A stretch of DNA of 64,000 bases from Epiperipatus broadwayi (taxonomy: Eukaryota; Onychophora; Udeonychophora; Euonychophora; Peripatidae), in the NCBI GenBank assembly GCA_028023455.1, contig JAQFVV010012423.1, positions 3,459,753 through 3,523,752 of the forward strand, written 5' to 3'. The notes below the pieces were generated by a model that was given only the letters and a program-made list of their open reading frames with translations, made no database searches and was not told the origin of the DNA. Position numbers and translations under genes: made by a program. Shown one piece after another: positions 24,731 to 37,300 of this stretch; the stretch's first letter is position 1, and each line of letters begins with the position of its first letter.

Positions 24731-25681
24731 CTAAGATCTTGAATTTAAAAATAAAAAAAACTCTCCTTTTGTTTCCTCTTCCTTGTAGAAGAAAAAAACA
24801 TCCTGAAGAATCACTACTTTTAAATCATCAATTGAATGATTCGGTAAGTTAAAATGTTTTGAAACAGGTCTGTCTTTATTCTTATGCAAAATGTCAAATC
24901 TATGATTAGTCATTCTGACATGTAAACTATTTGCTGACTCACCTATATACTGGTTTAAACATCTACTACACTCTATCAAATATATCAAATTAACACTTTT
25001 ACATGTAACATAATTAGGAATATACCATTTAAAATTATGATTCTTAGTACTAAAGACCACTTTTGTCACAACAATATGTTTACATGTAAAACATCTTTTA
25101 TCCTCACATGGAGAACATCCTTTTTCCTGTACTGAACTACTAATAAAATTTGTTTTGACAAGTATATCTCTAAGTGATCTATGTTTTCGATATACAACCT
25201 TAGGTGGATCAGAAAAAATAGATTTTAAATAATCTGTGGACTGTAATATGTTAAAATGTTTCGCCAATATCCGGTTAATATTAGGTAAATCTCTATTAAA
25301 AGTAAGAACCAATGGTGGAACATCTAATTGTTTTTTACTCTTTTCAGATAAAAGAAGTTTCTTTCTATCAATTAAAGAAGATATCCTTACTGCATTATCC
25401 AACAATGTCTTAGGATACCTCATATTGAGCAATCTATTATATAAAATACTATTATTTTGTTGAAGAAATTTCTCATCATTACAAATCCTCTTCATCCTTA
25501 AAAATTGACTATAAGGAATATTAGCCTTTAAATGTTTAGGATGATTACTATAAAAATGTAGATAGTGGTTATTACCAATTGATTTCCTATATACAGTAGT
25601 AGTAAGAACTCTATTAGTGTAAATAACTTCAACATCAAGAAAATGAGCAATTGATTTTGAAAAATTCATTGTGAAATCCAT
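24731..25681 (-). pseudogene. Second PLE (Neptune/Poseidon-like): RT C-terminus, Cys motif and GIY-YIG
   Basis: An open run of 316 codons. Residues about 10-75 (FLDVEVIYTN, TTVYRKSIGN, HLHFYSNHPKHLK, IPYSQFLRMKRIC) match the region after the PLE RT active site. At about 195-205 GCSPCEDKRCFTCKH is the Cys-rich linker typical of the Neptune/Poseidon type. LIYLIECSRCLNQYIGESAN is the GIY-YIG core (here LIY...YIG), followed by RMTNHR and HFN. The catalytic RT half with YxDD is absent: the copy is cut off near 25690, where the neighbouring LINE's 3' part begins. The start codon is simply the first Met. It differs in type from the PLE at 23350-23960. Confidence 0.85.
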
Positions 25682-26047
25682 AGGTGTAGGTTAGTTTATT
25701 TATGCTGTGGATTAGTTAGAAGGGTTTTACATAGCTTAGATTGCTATGGTTATATGGGTAGTCTGTAGTTGTAGTTTTACATATGTAAAAGTTGTTTTAT
25801 TGGTTTATGCAAGATCTACATAGATTGTCCATTATTTATAACTTTGCTGTTTGTCTGAACAGGGACCAAGTAGCTGCATAAATATCTGTGCTGGTGATCT
25901 GTTTGTCTCTAACTTAAATTTTAATTAGCTTATTCTCAAATGTGGCTGGAGGCCTTCTGGGGTTATTACCCAATACAAATGCACACCTAGTGCACCAAAG
26001 TGCATATAAGACAAACATGGAGGCCCTTATGGCTACATTTTGTAATT

Positions 26048-28524
26048 TTACATAATTTCTATCATTGTAGTGTTTTGTTTTTTATATTTCCCCTGCAGAA
26101 TGCATCTAGTGTGATCCATGGCCTTGCAATTGAAAATTATATGTTTTAAAGTCTCCTCAGCCATATGGCAAAGGCCACAGAAAAGATTAACTGACCAGTC
26201 CATTCTTCTGTGATGTAAAAAATATTTAGTAGGTAAAGCATTCAAATTCATTTTGATTATAAAATCTAGGAACTTAGGTTCTAGTTGCCATCTTTTGTAT
26301 TGCTTGATCAGATATTTGTTTCCTATTTCTAGTATTGATGGGATCTCCTCATCGAGATTATTTTGATGTTTAAACTTATATATTTCCCAATATTTATACT
26401 TTTGTTCAAATTGGTCTGGGATTGTTCTTTCTCTCCTGCATTGGTAGATCATGACTGCCAAAAAACAATCTTTTGGAGGAGGCTTATCTGTAGGTGTTAT
26501 CTGCTCTAAGTGTCTTAATTTAGGAAATTGAGTGAGTATAGCAGTTATCGCATTCCTTGTTTTGAATGTTTGAAATGTTTGTAAGCTATGCAACCCCTGT
26601 TCATTTGCTATAAGATGGCGATTGAGTTTTTCCATTGAAATTGCCACTGTCTTTTTCGCCCAGATGATCTTGCAACATATGGAATTAATGGATGCCATAT
26701 TTTTTTTGGAAAATTCAACTACAGGCATATAATATTTATCTTGGTTATTATAAGCTTGTTAATCAGTTGCACCTTTGCATATATGGACAAATATGCCTTT
26801 GAGAGTGATTCAGCTAGGCTTTGACTTTTTTCTTTGAGCTTGGCTTGGATCTGACATCTCATTCCAGTAGCTTTTAGAAAAAGAAAACCTAAAAATGGAG
26901 TAGGTTTTTCTTGATACACTGGCCCACATGGCCTTCCAGTGAGTAGTGTGTTGGCTGCAGTCTTTTCCAGGTTTATTCTCATTCCATATTATTGAGAATT
27001 GTTCAAGGACTGCATGAAGCTGTGGTATTTGCTTCTTGGATGTCAATAAGACTGTGATATCATCCATGTATGCGAGACATGCAATCTTCTGTGTTGTACC
27101 AGGTATTTGAAGTCCAGTGAATGTGCTATTGATTTTTTCTATAAGTGGGTTGATATAATAAATAAACATTAATGCACTCAGAGGAGACCCCTGGGATAGT
27201 GATTGTGTTGGGATGAATTAGCCATTCATAGTAACATAAAGTTCTCTGCTCAGTATCAAGTTTGCAGTCAAATAAAGCAGAGCTTTGGGTATTTTAGTCT
27301 TCTTGAGCTTATCCAGTAGCACAGGTATTCTCACTGAATCAAAAGCTGAAGCAATATCTATCTGTACCACCACTGTATTGTATTTCTTCCTCACCCTAGT
27401 GGCTATCATCATGGTCTTGAATAACAATCCTGCTTGCACTGTTGATGATGTCTTTTTTGCAAATTGTGATTCACTGATGGTAGGTAAAATATAGGGCTCA
27501 GTATTATCTTTTATAATCTTTTACAATATTTTAATAGGAAGTGGCCCCATAGATATTGGTCTAACCTCATTTGGCAGTGCTATGCCTTTCTTTTTCTTAT
27601 TATATGGCACTATTTGCCATGGGATATATTTCTGTGGTTGGCTTAATTTCTTGAGCAAGATGGTTTGCTAAATCCTTGAGGTATTTAGCTGCAAAAAACT
27701 TAAATGCTGAGAATGAACAGTGGTATCCCGCGGCCACCTGGGTGACAAGCATTGCTGATAGTTCTCATTTTTTACATTATATCATTTTCATTAACTGGTA
27801 ATTCACACTCAAACTCTCCAAACATTTTTGGTGGGAAGAAGATGCAAGGCTCAGCACTTAACTTATCTTGAAAGTATTTGAACAATAGCATAATCATATT
27901 ATGGCCAGCAAACATACCATCCTCAGTCTGGATGGCCATTGGCATCTTTAGGTCAGGTACATAACTTAAAGCCCACTTGATGCACTTGCGGGTCCATGTG
28001 TGCTGTTATGCCATACAAAGCTCACTTTTCTTTATCTTCAGATATTCTTTCAGTGACTCACAGGCCTTGTTATAAGCATCAGTCAGCTTTCTTATGTGTA
28101 TTTGGGTGTTGTGTGTTAGAGCCATCATCATTAGTCTCTGATGTATCTGATTGGCATATGGCAGAAGCCTTGATGGTGGTGGTTGATTTCTTGTTACATG
28201 ATTAATATTGAAGGGTAAGATGTTTATAAAAGTCAGGTATTGCTGTATAGGATTTTTTGAGTCAGTGTTATTATTAAGAGGTTTGAATCAATGTAAAGTA
28301 TTTTGAAATTTTCAAAAGGACAATCTTGAGCAATTACTATTCCAGTTCCTGCAGATGGAGAGGATGAATCTCTGGAACATGCAGAGAAGCCCTGACCCCT
28401 TAGGTAGGTAGATGGATTTATTGGTGAGCCGTGCTCAGATTTGATTTATCCAATGTTTAACTTTGAATTATTTATTGATTAAATTAAGTCCTCTGACATT
28501 TAAAACAGAAATTTTAAGTTTCAT
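26048..28524 (-). pseudogene. LINE ORF2 remnant: endonuclease, reverse transcriptase, C-terminal zinc finger
   Basis: Starts MKLKISVLNVRGLN, the usual beginning of an APE-type endonuclease. After a similar piece around 28350 most of the endonuclease is missing. The RT follows in several frames: LPNEVRPISMGPLPIKILSK, VVQIDIASAFDSV (motif A, 27439-27218), SQGSPLSALMFIYYINP (motif B), CLAYMDDITVLL (motif C, catalytic YMDD intact). The last open run (26728-26048, 226 codons) contains LNALPTKYFLHHRRMDW and CGLCHMAEETLKHIIFNC, a CCHC finger of the zf-RVT type. RT copies element RNA at the nicked target. Not translatable as one protein. Confidence 0.85.
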
Positions 28525-28947
28525 TAATAATCTTGTTTATGTTTAGGCACTCATGTCTTGCTTATGTTCTTCCTCAATTTCCATGGCATCTTGAAACACC
28601 AAGCCACTCTCTTCATCCACTGCTACAGCCTAATGATATATCTCCTGCTCACTGTGAGAATTATTTTGTTCAATTCTCACCTTTTTACATCTTCTATCTT
28701 GTTTTGGTGGTTGCCCTGGTTTATGCCTATATTCAGTGTGTGTTTCTATTTGGGTAGGCAGATCCAGAGTGATAGCTTCCATCAGCTCAGTCGATGTTTT
28801 ATTCATAATTGCTGGCCATTGTTTGACTTGGGTTGAAATTCTGCATCTTTTATGTACATCACTCATGTCTTCAGTTTCAGTCTCAAGTGCCATTATTAGT
28901 GTGTAATCTTTATTTGCACTCTCTGACTGATTTTGGTCACATTTTAT

Positions 28948-29107
28948 ATGGCTTACCTTTGTTGCAATTCTCTTATTTTCTTTTTTCTTGTTTAATCTCT
29001 TTTGCTCATAAAGCTGAGCACATTCATATGGCTTACCTTTGTTGCAATTCTCTTATTTTCTTTTTTTCTAGTTTAATATCTCTTGCTCATAGAGCTGAGA
29101 TGGCTCT
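28948..29107 (-). repeat. 80-bp tandem duplication in LINE ORF1
   Basis: ATGGCTTACCTTTGTTGCAA and what follows occurs at 28948 and again at 29028, nearly identical for about 75 bp. The period of 80 is not a multiple of three, so it shifts the frame. Confidence 0.8.
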
Positions 29108-29142
29108 TCCTGGTGTGCAATTTTAAGCTTACTTTAGTTGTT

Positions 29143-29405
29143 ATTGTCTTGTATGTCATCCAGTGGTGTATTTTCCACTTTTAAATTATCTAGTTCTTGG
29201 TCGGCCTCAATGTGTTTGATATGTTTTAACTTCTTGTCTGCTGGTGCTTCAATTATATCTTCTTTATCTGTTTTCGCTTACTTTGTTTATTATCTTGTAT
29301 GCTATCCAGTTCCTTATTTCTCAATTTTAAATCATCTAGTTCTTGGTCAGCCTCAATGTGTTTGATGTGCTTTTTCTTCTTGTCTGCTCTTGTTTTATTT
29401 TCTGT
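29143..29405 (-). repeat. 146-bp tandem duplication in LINE ORF1
   Basis: CTTGTATG and CTAGTTCTTGGTC...CCTCAATGTGTTTGAT recur 146 bp apart (29148 and 29294). The minus strand encodes a charged repeat containing HIKHIEADQELDDLK. More diverged than the 80-bp duplication, hence older. Confidence 0.75.
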
Positions 29406-30848
29406 CTCTTCAATTATAATTTCTTTATCTGGTGGGTCTATTTCTCCACATTTTTTATTATTTTTTTGCATACTGTCTATATCTATTTTGATATTTGCTG
29501 TTCATCAAGTGTATCCTGTATTCTAGTTTTAGATTCCAGTCTTTGATTGTTATCTTGATTTGCTTTCTTTAATTGATTTAGTTGATCAAGCTTTATCTGT
29601 TTTGGTCTCAATTCAATTCTTTTGCCTTCTTTTTCATTGGTTAGTTTGTCTTTCTCAAACAGATGTGATAGTACTGATTGATCAGCAACTTTCAGCATAC
29701 TTTGCTTTTTATTTCTTTGTAAATCATCTAGTTCTTTATAATTTTTTTTGCAAGGTACCCATCTCTTGGTCACCCTCTTGATTGTGGGTGTATTTTCTTT
29801 TCTTATCTAGCCTTGGTTGATTTTCAGTTCCTTCTTTTATATATTTTTTATCTGGAAGTTCCATTTCTGCCCAATTTTTTATTCTTTTGGATGTCATCTA
29901 TTTCTCAGCCTGTCTCTGGGTATTCAGAATTCTCTATCTTCTTGTTTGGGTTTGCTTGATTTTCCATTTGCTTTGTTGTGCTGTGTTTTTGCTGCTGACT
30001 GGCCATTGCTGTTGTGCTTTTCCCCACAGTCTATTGTCAGGTGTTCTCTACTGTGCCATCCAAAACCTTGTGGCCTAAGTCCTTTAATTTATATATTCAG
30101 TATTGCTACTTGATCCATTATTATGCCTGGGATGTCTTCAGGTCTTATGCCTTCATTCATCTTGATCTTGAAATAAAAACTGTTTAAATAAACCAGTGTA
30201 AGCATGTCTGAGCAATATATTGGTTTCATGTATTTCAGTTGTGCAAAGGGTTTCATTAGTTTTGTGAAATCATGTATATTATACCCAAAATAAGAATTTT
30301 TAATAATGCCAGTGTGATAGTTTTGCATTTCTTTATCTACAATCACGAGAGCATAATTTTCCAAAGTCTTAATTTTTTTCTTGAAAATGTGCACATTGCT
30401 TTTCATTAGTGAATTCTACTGCCAGGTACCATCAGTTGGTGTACTCTTCTATGGTTGTAACTGAGCTCCACATTTTGTTCTTGGATAACTCTTTATATAA
30501 TATTTCCCTTGGAAAATTGTAGAAAGAGAGATTTCTATCAGTTGCTGCTAAGATGATTGACTTACTTGAAAAAAATCTCTTAAATGAAATGAATAACTTT
30601 TTTGGTATGGTCTCATTAAATCTGCAATTTATATCTTCCACTTCTTCTTTTAACCAAACATTTTGCAAAGGCACATTGGCTATCATATTCATGCATATTT
30701 ATATCATTTACTTCATCCAGATCATCCTGATTGGCTAATCTTGGGATTTGTTTTGTATTTTGCGAGTTTAATTGTTGTCTGTGCTCTAATGTTGTTATAT
30801 ATTGGTGAAGTTTGATTCGCACCAAACTTTATCTTGAATTCTGATGTG

Positions 30849-30875
30849 GATGCTATATTGACAATATATAGCATC
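30849..30875. repeat. Perfect 10-bp inverted repeat at the LINE 5' edge
   Basis: GATGCTATAT and ATATAGCATC separated by 7 bases, just upstream (minus-strand sense) of the LINE ORF1 start. Could be a leader hairpin or chance. Confidence 0.5.
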
Positions 30876-31074
30876 TAAATAGCACTTAGAAAAACTAAAA
30901 ATTATAAGTAATGAATCACTTTGTGAGAAAAAGTCCATTTTCCCTGAAGATGTGAATATTAACTATCTTCAGGCAATGTTTTAAGGAACTGTTTTTGGTA
31001 ATTCAGTATTTTTTATACTTTTGTAGGAAACGTTTATCTAATGGATCAGACTAAAAATACAGCAGGACCGCATA

Positions 31075-32599
<1,525 letters not shown>

Positions 32600-34200
32600 T
32601 TTTACAATTTACATTTAATCTCATTTTCTAGAGTTGTTAAGCATTATTTGCAAAAATAACAAAAGCTTTAAATAAATTTTATGTATTTTTATTCTTTTAA
32701 CTTCCCATATTAAATCAATAAAATATTTCCTGTAAAATGGTTTTAATAAGTTTTGGAGGTAATGAAATGTTAGTCTTCTTATGGTATCATTGAATTTAAT
32801 AATTTTTTTTGTACTTTGGTAAATATTATTTAGGATATGACCATAGCTGAGTGAATGCTGCAAAGCTTTAATCATTTTTAAAATGTTTATCCTAAAAAAA
32901 TGCCTTTTCATAATCCATAAATTAAAATATAATGGTAATTTGTATTCATTAAGACTTTGTTTAACTTATTTCAATATTTGGATGGATCAACTATGCTAAA
33001 ACGATTTTTAAATCAAGCTTGTTTTTTGGTCCATTTAAATCCAAAATCCATAGTATATTAGTTATAATTAACTTGTAATAAAACAGATTATAAATATGAT
33101 TGGTCTATAATTTTATATTATATTTTAATTATCTCTCTATGTCAGTGTTACTAATGCATTCTTCCAATCTTCTAATATATCCATATCATTTACATATTTA
33201 TTATACAATTTTGCTTACAATTGTTTTATTTCTTTTTAAGATATTAATAGAATTAATTGCATGTCTTGCCTCTTATTTTAATGTCATTGACAGTTCAGAA
33301 AATATAGTAATTGTAAGGAATATTTCTTTTGATCTTGATTAATGTATAATTCTTTGTAAAACTTTTCTAGTCATTCCACGATGTCATGGTTTTTTTTTTT
33401 ATAATACTTCCATTTTGTTTCAGAACATATTAAATTCTTTTTAATAAGTTATTTTTATATGTTTTCATTTTAATTCATTTCTTCATATATTTTTTGCCCC
33501 TACAGAAAATTTACTTTTGCGAAAATTATTTTGTGAAAATTATTTTTGGCTATCTTCTAATGAATGTCAGTTATGTTAGAACTATCTTTCAAAGTTTACC
33601 AATATTTTAAAATGATTAGCATGGATTAATTCAAATTGAAAGAAAGATATATCAACTTTAATTTTAAAATGTTATAATAATTTCCTTTTTCTTGTTTTAG
33701 ATTAACAAGCAAACTAACTTGCTTTTCTTTATTCTATAATCACTTCCTGTGTTGAAATTTTAAAAATATAATATTATATAACACATATTTCCTATTAGTT
33801 AAAAGAAAATTATGCTGTATCATTATTTGTATATTTACATATCTAATGCGGTTTAGTATTTTGTTTTAAAAATCTATATATTTTTTTCTTTTTCTGCAAA
33901 TTTCACAAGTCTATGTCCTCTTTAATTTTTATGTTCAAAGCTAAGTTTATCTGCAATTCTTTTATTCTTGTTTTCCAATTCTAGAATTAAAGTCTCCCCT
34001 TACAATATTATTATCTTGTTTGGTGTTACCAAAACAATTTTCTACTTCTATGAAATAATTATTATTTCCTTCATCACAATGAAAACTTGTTGGAATATAA
34101 AGCTAAATTATCTAAATTTGGTGCATATCTGCATATCATTAACTTATATAAATAATTTTGCAACTGTGACTAATAAAACAATAATCTCCTCAATGTTGTT
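32600..34200 (-). pseudogene. Second LINE relic: endonuclease and reverse transcriptase
   Basis: A heavily decayed minus-strand ORF2. From right to left: IYAPNLDN (about 34150) and IVRGDFNSRIG (about 33990), two conserved APE-endonuclease blocks; HRLVKFAEK (about 33900); WKNALVTL...NYRPI (about 33180-33060), the RT fingers; then an open run at 32911-32621 with INILKMIKALQHSLSYGHILNNIYQSTKKI and WEVKRIKIHKIYLK. The YxDD box appears as FANNA in a shifted frame, so both catalytic Asp are changed to Asn. It belongs to a different LINE family from the 26-31 kb element. Confidence 0.6.
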
Positions 34201-34267
34201 ATTCCATTCATATTTACAATAAATTTTGTTTCTTATGTGTTATCAGTATAAGTGTCTTTAAAGAAAA

Positions 34268-34304
<37 letters not shown>

Positions 34305-34349
34305 TATTTATATATATATATATATGCTATATATATATATATATATACT
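34268..34349. repeat. (TA)n microsatellite
   Basis: TA dinucleotide tract with short interruptions (CATATATATTTA and TGC). Confidence 0.9.
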
Positions 34350-37300
34350 TGTCAAATCAATTCTATTAACCTTTGTTTTATGTTGTATTTAATATTAGAC
34401 AATTTCCAATTCAATAATTTTCCTGTACTTGAATGTTATCTACAGCTGTGGATAGCAAAATGAATAGCCAACATTGAATGGAGGCCAGAGAATCCAAACC
34501 ATTTTTATAATGCAACCTATAAAGACTTCAATTTTTCATTTATTACAAAATAAAATCAAATACTTTGTTATAGAGTGATAAAAAACATTCTATAATTTTT
34601 AACTTGTATAGTTATTAACAGAAGTATGCCAATTTAACAATATTACTAAAATGGTCATTTCAATAATAAATGCAACACAAATTCATGTTTTCTGCTTTTA
34701 TATTTTTCAAAGTAAAAGATATCTATTTTACCATAGTAATATAACTATCACACCATTATTTTTCACAATTTATTGTATCAGAATAAAATATGCATTTTTT
34801 ATTGATATAATATAAAGGCAGTGTAAAAATTTTATTTTAGAATGATGTATAAAACTCTAACTATATAATACTAAGGCTAGAAAACTAATCAGCATTTTAT
34901 TTAGCCTGCAGCATGTGATGATATTGAATTTATTGTTATAAAAATATATCCTCATTGGATTTCGTACACGAGGCAAATAAAAGTTATGTATATTCTACAT
35001 CTGTTTAATGATGAAACTCTCCTCAGTTTTCTGAAAAATACAGATCTCATTTATGTATCAAGATTATCTTGGTAATTTTCTGAAGTTCGAATTATTACTT
35101 TCTCATATTAAAAAGATATGACCAAGAATAGAAGAAAATGGAAAATATTACTTAGGAAAACTGTTGAAGCTTTCAGAAATTAATGTTTGCCATAAAAATT
35201 AAAAAGATTGCATTATAAACAAATTATATAGTTATCACTTTAACTTTCTTTTGATTCTAATTTTGTTTTATATTGCTTATATTAAGTGGATGCTAGTGAT
35301 AATATATATAATAATATTTATAATAATTGTTTGCAATTAATTAAACGTTTTAAGAAAGAATAAAAAATAGAACAATTTATATCATAGAGAGATTATTTAC
35401 CAAAAATTATGAGACAAAAAATAGCATAATATTAAAGATAAAAAAGTAATCTACTTGTGATCGAGGAAAAAACCCGAACAAAAGTCAGTCTAATTGTGGA
35501 GCTAAAATAAAACATCTGATGAAAAGTAGGAATAAAATTAGAGTAATATAACATGGAAAAAAAATCAATAGATGTGCAGAATCTGAATTTAAACAGATGA
35601 ACATAATGATTTATTTAGATGTCAGTCTTTTACATAATTTACTGACTGTAAAAGCAATAAGTCAATAAGCTAATGCACATGCACTTTGTATATGTCACTA
35701 TATAAATTGATACTCCCACTTTATCACAAGCGTCATTCATTCACATAGTAAAAAAGTAATTTAAAGTGATCAATTAACAACTTCATGCTCTCATTTTCAA
35801 ACAATTAAGATTTGCCCATACATATACGTTTGGATCGAAAAGATAGATAGATTCATTCTATCTTTTCCCAAAGATTTTATCTTGTGTTTGAAAAAGTGGG
35901 AGTATTCATTTATATAGTGACATCTACAAAGCGCATGTGCATTAGCTTATTGGCTTATTGGTATTACAGTTTATAAAAAACATTGTGCTATATAAAATAA
36001 ATATCTTGTTTACATAATATACTGACATAAAACAAAAGCAAATAATAATTTAAGAAACATACAAGCAAAAAAAATCCAATTCGGGTAATGCAGAAAATAT
36101 TAATTCTGCCCGTCTGAAAATGTTTCTCATTTTCTAGTTTTTAGATAATTACATAATAATTAATGCAATAAAAAAGCTATAATAAGAAAATAATGCAGTT
36201 TATTTAAAATAAATATGCAAACAAATAAACATTGCTATACTAGATCAATAAATAACCTAATAAAATGAAATGGATTGACAGAATGTTTATTAGTATTTAT
36301 ATAAAATAATAAATTTGATACAAACACAAATCTTATGTTATTATTAGGAGGTTTAAGAATTTGTTCAAATCAATTTATTAGTTAATTAAAAGTTTAGTTT
36401 GAATTAGCTTATGGCAAGGAAGTTAATTAATTAATTCATCTTTTTCTGACAGTAGTCCCTAAGGTATTAAATTTTTCTAAGTTAATAGATTTGAACTAAA
36501 TGATATATTTAAACTAAATATCAAGGTTAATTATATAAAATATTATCTCATTCAAGCTAAACACAATTTTTAACATATTTTTAAAACGTTAAAGAAGTTC
36601 AAATCTATAAGTTATAACAATTAACTTCTAAATTTAATTTTTATAGAGTTATATATCTTTATATTTCTTTTTGAATAATTAAATAAAAATAATATTTATT
36701 TAATTTATCTTAAATTAAAAACGAATTTTATTTTCTAATTTTTTAAATTATTAATTTATTTTTAACGATGTAATTAAATATGTAAAAATAAAATTGTTAA
36801 AGCATTTAATGTTTATAGAATAATTGTTTTGTAATTATAATTGAATACAGCTAAAAAATATGTGAAGCTTTTGCAGTAAAGTGAAAGTCAAGTTTTGGGA
36901 TGGTATCTTGTGATTTTTTTTTAATAGCTTCATTTTTTAGTAAATAAATTTTATTGTTAAATAATAATTAAAATATTTTATATTGATTAGTTACTTTATA
37001 ATAAATATTATAAGATGTTAATAACTTAAAAACAATTTTATAAATATAATTTTATGATGTTCAAACAATATTTTTTTTTTTGTAATTTTATGTATTTAAC
37101 CATAGAGTTATTACTATCTTTTCATTAAAGTAAAATGTCATAGAAGTACTTTAGAATGATTTTAAACTTTAAACATGATACTTAAGTTAGTTTCTAAAAA
37201 ATAATATTATTTAATTTAATAGTACTGTAGTCTACTTTGAGTTAAAGTTTTTATACTTAAGTTTATATTTTTAAATAAAAAGATTAATAATGGGATGTGT

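Larger units (their letters stand above)
28630..30825 (-). pseudogene. LINE ORF1 remnant
   Basis: Several minus-strand open pieces (30825-30616, 30692-30432, 30406-30089, 29773-29483, 29471-29253, 28893-28630). After the 30406-30089 piece a degraded run PQGFGWHSREH...DCGEKH resembles the paired CCHC knuckles of LINE ORF1 (CxxCxxFGHxxxxC...CGxxH) with some Cys lost. Downstream the protein is lysine- and glutamate-rich and probably coiled-coil, with tandem duplications (29143-29405, 28948-29100). ORF1 coats element RNA. The frames are out of register, so this is not functional. Confidence 0.65.
26041..30860 (-). mobile_element. LINE (non-LTR retrotransposon), minus strand, about 4.8 kb
   Basis: Right to left it shows ORF1 with nucleic-acid-binding features (30825-28630), then ORF2 with an apurinic-type endonuclease start (28524), reverse transcriptase (about 27700-26800) and a C-terminal zinc-finger segment (to 26048). 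The 3' region continues to about 25690, where it meets the truncated PLE. Many frameshifts and stops; the endonuclease is internally deleted. A related RT fragment occurs at 40963-41214. I cannot assign a clade with confidence. Confidence 0.8.

Noticed and set aside
28533-30113. Many plus-strand hydrophobic frames
   Set aside because: Antisense shadows of the Lys/Glu-rich LINE ORF1 on the minus strand.
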